Below, piece after piece: positions 1-6,058 of a DNA stretch of 6,711 bases. Every line of letters begins with the position of its first letter. Within the stretch, counting starts at the first letter, position 1. The position numbers and the translations under genes are program-made. The stretch spans positions 1 to 6,711 of the forward strand of contig WFRO01000178.1 in NCBI GenBank assembly GCA_015486475.1. The letters are read 5' to 3'. The DNA is from Bacteroidales bacterium (GTDB taxonomy: Bacteria; Bacteroidota; Bacteroidia; Bacteroidales; VadinHA17). The notes under the pieces were generated by a model. It searched no databases, had not been told where the DNA came from, and saw only the letters and a program-made list of their open reading frames with translations.

Positions 1-1425
1 CAGCTGGCCAGCATCTTTCAGATGTATGGACAAAATGACAGCTTATTGGCGGTATATAAACAGATAACCGAGAGATTCCCGGAAAACATAAAAGATAAGC
101 TGAATTATGCTGACCTCCTCGTGAAAGCCGGAAAACCCGGGAAGGCGCTTGATATCTACGCACAATTGGAAAAAGAGACAGGGAACAATGCGGAGCTTAT
201 GCAAAAGGAAGCCATCGCCCTGATGGTCGCCGGGAAAAATGAGAAAGCAACTGAAAAAATAAATGAAGCCATAAAGATATTCGGAGCCGATAAAAACCTG
301 TTGCTCGCCAAAGCATCCATCCTGACAGAAGATGGTAAAACAGAGGAGGCGGATGATATTTACAGGCAACTGATCAAAAAATATCCGGATGATCCACAGG
401 TTGAAGATCAGGTTTACAAGTACTTTGTGAACAAGGGAAAATACAGTGATGCACTGAAGGTACTGCAAAAGATCGTTGAAGATGAAACCGTGGATCCGCA
501 ACAAAAGATCAACTATGCATTTGATATTTCCGGAAAAATAAATGCATCTGATACCGTCTCGCAGGAAAAAATGGAAGAGATCCTGAATGATCTGTACAGG
601 CAGTATGCCGGAGATGTGCGTACAAGCTTATTGCTGGTGGATCACTATTCCCGGAATGCACAATATGATAAGGCAAAGAACATACTCAGAAATATTATAG
701 AAAAATATCCCGAATATGGTATTGCATGGAGACAGATGCTTTTTGTGTGTGACCAGCAGGGTGAACAGGATTCCGTTATATTTTATGGCACAAAGGCCAT
801 TGAGATCTTTCCGAAAGATCCGCTCTATGATGTTTACGTGGGTTATGCATGGCTCCAGAAGGGAGATAACAACAAAGCCCTCCAATATGCCCGGGAGGGG
901 ATCAGTAAAGTCGAAAGAAGGGGAAATGATTATGTTGATAAAGGGACGGGTTTGTCCTACAGGGATTATCTGAAGCAGTTTTACGGTTTGCTGGGCGAGG
1001 TTTATAAGAATCTGGGAGATCACAAAAAGTCAGATGAAGCTTTCGAAGCCGGACTTAAGATCGATCCGCATGATGATATGTTGTTGAACAATTATAGCTA
1101 TTATCTGTCGTTGCGGAAGGAGAAATTAAGAAAAGCGTTGAAAATGAGTGGGGAAACGATCAAAAGAAATCCCGATGATGATACTTTTCTGGACACCTAT
1201 GGATGGATCCTCTTTGAAATGGGAAGGGTAAAAGATGCTGAAAAATATATTAAGAAAGCCCTCGATAATGGCGGGGAAAGCAGTCCTGAGATACTCAAGC
1301 ATTATGGGGATATTTTATTTGAATCAGGGAAAAAAGAGGAAGCTGTAAAGTACTGGAAAGAGGCTATTGAAAAAGGAGGCGACCGCCAGGAACTGGAAAA
1401 AAGGATCAATAACGCCGGGAAGTGA
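1..1425 (+). CDS. TPR-repeat protein, 5' end outside window
   Basis: The reading frame is open from base 1 and ends with TGA at 1423-1425, so 474 codons are visible. The ATG at 22 is probably internal, because coding sequence continues upstream of it without a stop and no signal peptide is seen. The protein is almost entirely helical hairpins of tetratricopeptide type. Repeated units with the pattern of small residue, Tyr, aliphatic, then G-x-x-x-x-A include codons near KAGKPGKALDIY, KTEEADDIYRQL, KYSDALKVL, QYDKAKNIL, GDNNKALQYA, GDHKKSDEAF, GRVKDAEKYI and KKEEAVKYW. The segment LNNYSYYLSL (about 1084-1113) and the C-terminal HYGDILFESG block are typical of long TPR proteins next to envelope lipoproteins. 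TPR domains bind other proteins, so it is probably a scaffold or assembly factor at the envelope. The exact partner is unknown. It overlaps the next gene by four bases (GTGA), which suggests translational coupling. Confidence 0.88.
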   Translation, partial: QLASIFQMYGQNDSLLAVYKQITERFPENIKDKLNYADLLVKAGKPGKALDIYAQLEKETGNNAELMQKEAIALMVAGKNEKATEKINEAIKIFGADKNLLLAKASILTEDGKTEEADDIYRQLIKKYPDDPQVEDQVYKYFVNKGKYSDALKVLQKIVEDETVDPQQKINYAFDISGKINASDTVSQEKMEEILNDLYRQYAGDVRTSLLLVDHYSRNAQYDKAKNILRNIIEKYPEYGIAWRQMLFVCDQQGEQDSVIFYGTKAIEIFPKDPLYDVYVGYAWLQKGDNNKALQYAREGISKVERRGNDYVDKGTGLSYRDYLKQFYGLLGEVYKNLGDHKKSDEAFEAGLKIDPHDDMLLNNYSYYLSLRKEKLRKALKMSGETIKRNPDDDTFLDTYGWILFEMGRVKDAEKYIKKALDNGGESSPEILKHYGDILFESGKKEEAVKYWKEAIEKGGDRQELEKRINNAGK

Positions 1426-2057
1426 AAAGAATTGGAAAGATCATTCTTGTGATCCTGTTAACGGGCTTGATTTTCGGAGGATGTAGCCCGCAAAGGAAAG
1501 CATTGAAGAGCGGTGTAGGAGAGATCCGGACCCTGTGGGTTAAAAAATATGATCTTGCCTATTGCGGGGATGTGAAAGTCCAGGGAAAGATCGGGATCAG
1601 ATACATAAAAGATTCCGTGCTGTTGGTGACCATGAGAAACAGGAGCGGGATGGAGGGGGCCAGAATATATCTGTACCGGGATTCAGTATTTATTTACAAC
1701 CGGGTAAAAAAAACATATTACGCGGAGACGGTTCCGTTGTCTTTACATAAAACCCGGAAAGAAGAGGACAAAAAAAGTAAAGAACAGGGGTTGTTGCGAA
1801 AGGATGATCAACAGAAATTCTTTGAATTTGATCTGGGGAAAGGCAACAGGGTGGCGATCTACATTGAAAAATACATAGGGATTGGACAAGGGTATTACAT
1901 ACCCGGGGAAATGAACATCAAGACCAGGTATGAAGGAAAGAATTATTGCTATCATTTGTTAAGTCCGGAATATCAAATAAATACGGCTTTTTCGGTAAAG
2001 AAGATCAGCAGTGGGTCCAAATACAAAAAGGTAAACAGACTGGATGAGGTTATGTAA
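1422..2057 (+). CDS. DUF4292-type outer-membrane lipoprotein
   Basis: This 211-residue protein starts at GTG (1422), which overlaps the TGA of the TPR gene. The N-terminus is a lipoprotein signal: basic MKR, a hydrophobic run, then FGGC with Cys21 as the likely lipidation site. The box is loose (Phe at -3), which is common in Bacteroidota. Residues after Cys (SPQRK) lack the acidic surface-export signal, so it probably faces the periplasm. The mature part is beta-rich with alternating hydrophobics. Residues about 52-105 (the GKIGIRYIKDSVLLVTM stretch, then RIYLYRDSVFIYNRVKKTYY) match the DUF4292 pattern as I remember it. I recall this family as related to the LolA/LolB fold, which binds lipoprotein acyl chains. 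If so, a role in lipoprotein insertion or another lipid-handling step is plausible, but this is inference. A Lys/Glu-rich loop (about residues 110-127) interrupts the fold. The gene sits between a TPR gene and an EnvC-like gene, in an envelope operon. Confidence 0.82.
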   Translation: MKRIGKIILVILLTGLIFGGCSPQRKALKSGVGEIRTLWVKKYDLAYCGDVKVQGKIGIRYIKDSVLLVTMRNRSGMEGARIYLYRDSVFIYNRVKKTYYAETVPLSLHKTRKEEDKKSKEQGLLRKDDQQKFFEFDLGKGNRVAIYIEKYIGIGQGYYIPGEMNIKTRYEGKNYCYHLLSPEYQINTAFSVKKISSGSKYKKVNRLDEVM

Positions 2058-3249
2058 AAACATAAAAGCGATCATTTGGATCATAATGATGATCACTGCG
2101 GTGACCCGTGTGACAGCACAGGGGTCATTGACAGATCTGAAGAAGAAGCAGGAACAGCTTTCCCGTGAGATCAGTGAAAGCACAAAATTGTTAAAAAGCA
2201 CCGAAAGACGCAGAAGAAATACGGTCAACCAGATATATATTCTGAACCGGCAGATAAGGAACCGGACAAAGCTGATCAGAGGGTATGAACAGGAAATTGA
2301 CCTGATCGGGAAAAAAATTGCGGCCAGCCGGGAAAGAGTTGATTCGATCAACAGGAGAACGGAGATGCTGAAGAAGGAGTATGGCTGGATCGTTCAAAAA
2401 TATTATGAATTGTATAAGGAGAACGGTGGGGTGATGGCCTATCTTTTCGCCTCGGAAAACCTGAACCAGGCATATAAAAGATTGAGATATTATCAACAAT
2501 TTTTGAATTACGGAAAAAAGCTGTACCAGGAGCTGGAAAAGAATAAAAAGGAGCTGGAGGACCAGATAAAAATACTCGAGAGAGAACGTGCCGAAAGAGA
2601 GAACATACTTAATAAACTGAAAAAGGAACAGAATAATCTGCTTATTGAGAAAAGAAAGAAAAATCTGTATGTTCAGAACATGCAAAAGAAAGAGAAGGAG
2701 ATCCGGAAGGACATAAACTCGAAGAAAAGAATAGCACGGAAGTTATCGGATGAGATGAAAAGAGTTCTGGCGGAAGAGAAGAAGAAGGGGAAAGGAACCT
2801 TGTCACTGACACCGGAGGAAAAGATCATAGCGGGGAATTTCAGTAAGAACAGAGGGAAGCTCCCATGGCCAACGGAACGGGGTGTTATCATCGATGATTT
2901 CGGACAGCATCAGCACCCGGTGCTGAAAAATGTTACGGTAAGAAATGACGGGATAGATATAATGACGGAAAAAGGAGCGAAAGCACGTGCTGTATTTGAA
3001 GGAGAGGTACGGAAGATCATTGCTATTCCGGGCGCCAATGAAACGGTGATCATTAAACACGGGAATTATTACACAGTATATCAAAATGTATATAAAGTAA
3101 GTGTAAAGGCCGGACAGCATGTAAAAATCAAGCAACCTTTGGGAACGATCTTTACCGATAATAAAACCGGCGAAACGGTTCTTCACTTTGAAATTTGGCA
3201 GGGGTTGAAAAAAATGGACCCGGAATTATGGCTGGCAAGAAAAAAATAA
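2044..3249 (+). CDS. EnvC-like coiled-coil protein with degenerate LytM (M23) domain
   Basis: This 401-residue protein starts at an ATG that overlaps the end of the DUF4292 gene by 14 bases. Residues 1-25 form a signal peptide (basic start, IIWIIMMITAV core, cleavage near VTA-Q). Residues about 29-118 and 138-250 are Lys/Glu/Arg-rich heptad-like coiled coil, and residues about 272-401 are a LytM/M23 domain. Active M23 enzymes carry HxxxD, a middle His, and HxH. Here the corresponding residues are Asn301 and Asp305 (NDGID), Asn348 (YQNV), and Val379 with His381 (VLHFE). Only two of the three zinc ligands remain and both catalytic histidines are gone. This is the layout of EnvC/NlpD-type proteins, which activate N-acetylmuramoyl-L-alanine amidases at division sites instead of cutting peptidoglycan. 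I infer a periplasmic amidase activator acting in daughter-cell separation. Automated pipelines would probably call it a peptidoglycan DD-metallopeptidase or M23 peptidase, which overstates it. Confidence 0.9.
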   Translation: MRLCKNIKAIIWIIMMITAVTRVTAQGSLTDLKKKQEQLSREISESTKLLKSTERRRRNTVNQIYILNRQIRNRTKLIRGYEQEIDLIGKKIAASRERVDSINRRTEMLKKEYGWIVQKYYELYKENGGVMAYLFASENLNQAYKRLRYYQQFLNYGKKLYQELEKNKKELEDQIKILERERAERENILNKLKKEQNNLLIEKRKKNLYVQNMQKKEKEIRKDINSKKRIARKLSDEMKRVLAEEKKKGKGTLSLTPEEKIIAGNFSKNRGKLPWPTERGVIIDDFGQHQHPVLKNVTVRNDGIDIMTEKGAKARAVFEGEVRKIIAIPGANETVIIKHGNYYTVYQNVYKVSVKAGQHVKIKQPLGTIFTDNKTGETVLHFEIWQGLKKMDPELWLARKK

Positions 3250-3320
3250 ATAATTTTATTGTGTAACAAAATGAAACTAAAAAGAGTATAAATAATACTA
3301 AATGAACTATGTCTTGAAAG
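3250..3320. other. AT-rich intergenic gap between two gene blocks
   Basis: These 71 bases contain only about 14 G or C. This is the longest non-coding stretch in the window and the natural place for a promoter serving the ATPase-ybeY-mnmG block. I do not find a good match to the Bacteroidota -7 box (TAnnTTTG); the closest is TAATTTTA at 3251-3258, one base off and with no suitable upstream TTG. A TATAAA at 3287-3292 lacks a -35 at proper spacing. No GC-rich hairpin followed by a T run is present, so transcription may read through from the envelope block. Confidence 0.5.
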
Positions 3321-3716
3321 ATGCATAAAAGTATTGAAATAAGTTCTGCTCCGGAGAGCCTTCATCTGGTTGAAAAGATCATTGATGAAATGACAGAAAA
3401 GCATCAGATAGAAAGCGATCTTTACGGAAAGATCCTGGTAGCTACGATCGAAGCTGTTAACAATGCCATCATTCACGGGAACAAATCGGATGTTGAAAAA
3501 AAGGTTTGTATTGATATTGATGCCAATGGAAATGCGATGAAGATCAGGATAAAAGATGAGGGCGAAGGCTTTGATTACAAAAAGGTGCCTGACCCAACCG
3601 CTCCGGAAAATATTGAAAACATTCATGGAAGGGGTGTCTTTCTTATGACCAAGCTGTCAGATGATATAAAATTCAATCAAAACGGTACGGAAGTCGAAAT
3701 GACCTTCAAATTATAG
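3321..3716 (+). CDS. RsbW/SpoIIAB-like ATP-binding protein (GHKL fold, probable anti-sigma factor or serine kinase)
   Basis: This 131-residue protein is a single HATPase_c domain with no sensor, dimerisation or receiver part, which is the size of stand-alone RsbW/SpoIIAB-type serine kinases. The N box is EAVNNAIIHGN (residues 44-54, with Glu44 and Asn48). The G1 box is DEGEGFD (79-85), and the G2/lid region is HGRGVFLM (102-109), followed by the usual NGTEVEM strand near the C-terminus. The ATG at 3321 is the first possible start, since an in-frame TGA lies at 3315-3317. In Bacillus such proteins hold sigma factors inactive and phosphorylate an STAS antagonist. No sigma factor, STAS protein or PP2C phosphatase is visible here, so its partner is unknown. 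From memory, it recurs upstream of ybeY in Bacteroidota, which suggests a conserved but unassigned job. The stop lies six bases before the next start. Confidence 0.85.
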   Translation: MHKSIEISSAPESLHLVEKIIDEMTEKHQIESDLYGKILVATIEAVNNAIIHGNKSDVEKKVCIDIDANGNAMKIRIKDEGEGFDYKKVPDPTAPENIENIHGRGVFLMTKLSDDIKFNQNGTEVEMTFKL

Positions 3717-3722
3717 AATACG

Positions 3723-4172
3723 TTGGCTGTTCTGTTTCTGGAAAAAGCTCCGGGTTTCATACTTCAAAAAAAAAGAGATTTAAAAAAATGGGTCCGTGAG
3801 ACGGTGATGAATGAAAACCGTCTGCCCGGAGATATTACCTTTGTATTCGAAAATGATGAACAGGTATACAAAGTAAATGTTGAATATCTTCAGCATGACT
3901 GGTATACGGATGTGATATCATTCGACTATAATGAAGGAAAACGTATCAACGGGGACATCATCATCAGTGTGGACCGGGTAAAGGAAAATGCTGCTAAATT
4001 TAAAACAGAACCTGAGGATGAGCTGAGAAGAGTGATGATACACGGCGTATTACATCTGCTGGGTTATGAAGATGATACCGATGAAAAGAAAGAGAAAATG
4101 AGAAGAAGGGAAGATAAATACCTGGCGGAATGGAAAAAAACAGAAGAAGATCAGCAGGGTGGAAAGATATGA
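3723..4172 (+). CDS. ybeY: Endoribonuclease YbeY (16S rRNA maturation)
   Basis: This 149-residue protein has the normal length for YbeY (UPF0054), a metal-dependent endoribonuclease needed for 16S rRNA 3'-end processing and ribosome quality control. Signatures are YLQHDWYTDVISFDYNEG (residues 55-72), followed by the GDIIIS strand (77-82), then HGVLHLLGYEDD (107-118). His107 and His111 are two of the metal ligands. The third position, His in E. coli, is Asp117 here. The start is TTG at 3723: the frame is closed by the TAG of the preceding gene at 3714-3716, the only codons between are AAT and ACG, and the next ATG would remove 28 residues including the first strand. No clear Shine-Dalgarno precedes it, so translation is probably coupled to the upstream gene. 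The C-terminal tail is Lys/Glu-rich and overlaps mnmG by 14 bases. Confidence 0.93.
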   Translation: MAVLFLEKAPGFILQKKRDLKKWVRETVMNENRLPGDITFVFENDEQVYKVNVEYLQHDWYTDVISFDYNEGKRINGDIIISVDRVKENAAKFKTEPEDELRRVMIHGVLHLLGYEDDTDEKKEKMRRREDKYLAEWKKTEEDQQGGKI

Positions 4173-6033
4173 TGTGATAGTGGTAGGAGCCGGTCATGCC
4201 GGAAGTGAAGCAGCGGCGGCAGCGGCCGGTATGGGGGCCAGGACGATGCTCGTCACGATGGATATGACCAAGATCGCCCAGATGTCGTGCAATCCGGCGA
4301 TGGGAGGCATCGCAAAAGGTCAGATCGTCCGGGAGATCGATGCGCTGGGAGGACTGTCCGGTATCGTTACGGACAAAAGCAGTATACAGTTCCGGATGCT
4401 GAACATTTCCAAAGGGCCTGCCATGTGGAGCCCCAGGTCGCAATGTGACCGGATGAAATTCAGTATATTCTGGAGAGAAGAACTGGAGAAGATACCCAAC
4501 CTGGATCTTTGGCAGGATAGTGTGGTCAGGATACTGATCGAAAAGGATCAGGCCGTGGGTGTGGAGACAAAAATGGGTGTGAAGATCTATGGGAAAAGTG
4601 TTATCCTTACCACCGGGACATTTATGAACGGATTGATCCATATCGGACGGAAGCGGGAAGAAGGGGGCAGGATATCGGAACCCAGATCCACAGGCCTGAG
4701 TGAACAGATGAAGGCAGCCGGGTTCAGGGTCGGGCGAATGAAAACAGGTACACCTGCCCGGCTGGATGGGAGGAGCATAGATTTCAGTAAATTCATTGAA
4801 CAAAAACCGGATGAGGGAGGGGGAAGCTTCTCCTATATGCCTGTTAAGGCAAAGAAACTGAAGCAGCGGAGTTGCTATATCGTCTATACCAACCCAACGG
4901 TTCACAATGTACTCTTCAAAAGCCTGAAAGATTCTCCCCTGTACAACGGAACCATACAAAGCATAGGTCCGCGCTATTGTCCCAGCATTGAGGATAAGAT
5001 CGTAACATTTGCCGATAAAGAAAAGCATCAGCTTTTTCTGGAACCGGAGGGAGAGGATACGGTCGAATATTATCTGAACGGATTTTCCTCATCACTGCCC
5101 TGGGAAGCACAATGGGATGCCATGAAGCAGATCCCGGGCCTGGAGAATGTAAAAATTTTCAGGCCGGGTTATGCCATTGAATATGACTATTTTGATCCGC
5201 AACAGCTGTATCACACCCTGGAAACCAGGATCTTACAAAACCTGTATTTTGCGGGACAGATAAACGGGACGACCGGTTATGAAGAGGCGGCTGCACAGGG
5301 GATCATGGCAGGTATCAACGCGGTGCTTAAGATACGCGAAAAAGAACCGTTCATCTTGGGGAGGGATGAGGCATATATCGGTGTACTCATAGATGACCTG
5401 ATACTCAAAGGAGTGAATGAACCTTATCGCATGTTCACTTCCAGGGCTGAATACAGGATGTTGCTGCGGCAGGACAATGCTGATCTGAGATTGACGGAAA
5501 AAGGATACAGGCTTGGCCTGGCGAGTGAAGAGCGGATGAGAAGGACAGAAATAAAATACAGAAAAAGGGACGAATTGCTGAAATTCATAGAGGAGTACAG
5601 TGTTAAGCCGCAGGAGATCAATGAGATGATGGTCAAAAGAGACACGCCGCCGTTACGACAGGGAGTAAAATTGCGGGATGTATTGTTACGGCCTCAGATA
5701 TCTTTGACAGACCTTGTGAATGAAATTGTGGATCTGAAGAAGAAAGTGGAGGAAGCCGGGAGTGATAAAGAGGATGAATTAATGCAGGCAGTGGAGATCG
5801 CAATAAAGTACGGAGGATATATCAACCGGGAAAAGGCGATGGCCGGGAAGCTGAAGCGGCTGGAGGAGATAAAACTACGTGAGGATATAAACTACAGAGA
5901 ACTGAAGTCATTATCAACAGAAGCCAGGGAAAAATTACAGAAGATCAGACCGGCTACCATTGCTGAAGCTTCAAGGATTAGCGGTGTATCCCCTGCCGAC
6001 ATAAGTGTGTTGCTGGTATATATGGGAAGGTAA
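4159..6033 (+). CDS. mnmG: tRNA uridine-5-carboxymethylaminomethyl(34) synthesis enzyme MnmG
   Basis: This 624-residue protein is full length for MnmG/GidA (about 620-630). With MnmE it builds the cmnm5/nm5 group on the wobble uridine (U34) of certain tRNAs in the cytoplasm, using FAD and a methylene-tetrahydrofolate carbon. The N-terminal Rossmann motif is VVGAGHAGSEAA (residues 8-19). The family signatures are present: SCNPAMGGIAKG (43-54), GPRYCPSIEDK (270-280) and AGQINGTTGYEEAAAQG (365-381). Cys44 and Cys274 match the two conserved cysteines. DDLILKGVNEPYRMFTSRAE (412-431) and the C-terminal SRISGVSPADI (605-615) belong to the helical domain that contacts tRNA and MnmE. The start is GTG at 4159, inside the end of ybeY; the next candidate would cut into the first FAD-binding strand. 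MnmG, YbeY and the small ATPase form one compact transcription block. Confidence 0.97.
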   Translation: MERYDVIVVGAGHAGSEAAAAAAGMGARTMLVTMDMTKIAQMSCNPAMGGIAKGQIVREIDALGGLSGIVTDKSSIQFRMLNISKGPAMWSPRSQCDRMKFSIFWREELEKIPNLDLWQDSVVRILIEKDQAVGVETKMGVKIYGKSVILTTGTFMNGLIHIGRKREEGGRISEPRSTGLSEQMKAAGFRVGRMKTGTPARLDGRSIDFSKFIEQKPDEGGGSFSYMPVKAKKLKQRSCYIVYTNPTVHNVLFKSLKDSPLYNGTIQSIGPRYCPSIEDKIVTFADKEKHQLFLEPEGEDTVEYYLNGFSSSLPWEAQWDAMKQIPGLENVKIFRPGYAIEYDYFDPQQLYHTLETRILQNLYFAGQINGTTGYEEAAAQGIMAGINAVLKIREKEPFILGRDEAYIGVLIDDLILKGVNEPYRMFTSRAEYRMLLRQDNADLRLTEKGYRLGLASEERMRRTEIKYRKRDELLKFIEEYSVKPQEINEMMVKRDTPPLRQGVKLRDVLLRPQISLTDLVNEIVDLKKKVEEAGSDKEDELMQAVEIAIKYGGYINREKAMAGKLKRLEEIKLREDINYRELKSLSTEAREKLQKIRPATIAEASRISGVSPADISVLLVYMGR

Positions 6034-6049
6034 TGTTCCACGTGGAAAA
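6034..6049. promoter_or_regulatory. parS-like palindrome (candidate ParB-binding site)
   Basis: The 16-mer TGTTCCACGTGGAAAA lies directly after the mnmG stop codon. Its inner 12 bases (6036-6047, TTCCACGTGGAA) are a perfect palindrome, and the outermost T/A pair also matches; only the second pair (G versus A) is broken. The well-known chromosomal parS consensus TGTTTCACGTGAAACA shares 13 of 16 positions. Two of the differences are the symmetrical pair C5/G12, a variation seen within parS sites (TGTTCCACGTGGAACA would be the perfect form). Such sites load the ParB clamp for chromosome segregation, usually near the replication origin. The sequence could instead be an operator for a dimeric regulator of the downstream ade gene. 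It is unlikely to be a terminator, since the RNA hairpin would be short and is followed by A's, not U's. Confidence 0.6.
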
Positions 6050-6053
6050 AGGA
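6050..6053 (+). promoter_or_regulatory. Shine-Dalgarno-like AGGA before ade
   Basis: AGGA ends five bases before the ATG at 6059. It is one of the few reasonable ribosome-binding sequences in the window and supports that ATG as the start of the adenine deaminase gene. Confidence 0.45.
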
Positions 6054-6058
6054 TCATT

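Noticed and set aside
43..504. 153-codon open frame on the - strand opposite the TPR gene
   Set aside because: It is Phe/Ile/Leu-rich antisense of Lys/Glu-rich coding sequence. The + strand has clear TPR repeats.
2191..2685. 164-codon hydrophobic frame on the - strand opposite the EnvC-like coiled coil
   Set aside because: Antisense of Lys/Glu-rich coiled coil always gives Phe/Leu-rich pseudo-membrane proteins. No independent support for a gene.
2982..2991. Second CACGTG palindrome, AGCACGTGCT, possible second parS
   Set aside because: Its flanks do not match parS beyond the six-base core, and it lies inside the LytM coding region, where the codons are explained by the protein.
3287..3292. 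TATAAA as a -10 promoter box
   Set aside because: The nearest -35-like sequence (TTGTGT at 3259-3264) is 22 bases away, too far, and Bacteroidota use a different -7 consensus.
3321..3716. Remnant of a larger histidine kinase
   Set aside because: It has its own start right after an in-frame stop, all ATP-binding boxes, and the usual full length of stand-alone RsbW-type proteins, so it is complete and not a fragment.
4000..5028. 342-codon open frame on the - strand opposite ybeY and mnmG
   Set aside because: It lies entirely antisense to two well-conserved genes, and its product is His/Pro/Phe-rich low-complexity without any recognisable domain. It is a codon-usage shadow.
6036..6047. TTCCACGTGGAA as a rho-independent terminator for mnmG
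   Set aside because: The stem would be only four base pairs with an ACGT loop and is followed by A's, not T's. A DNA-level protein-binding site fits better.
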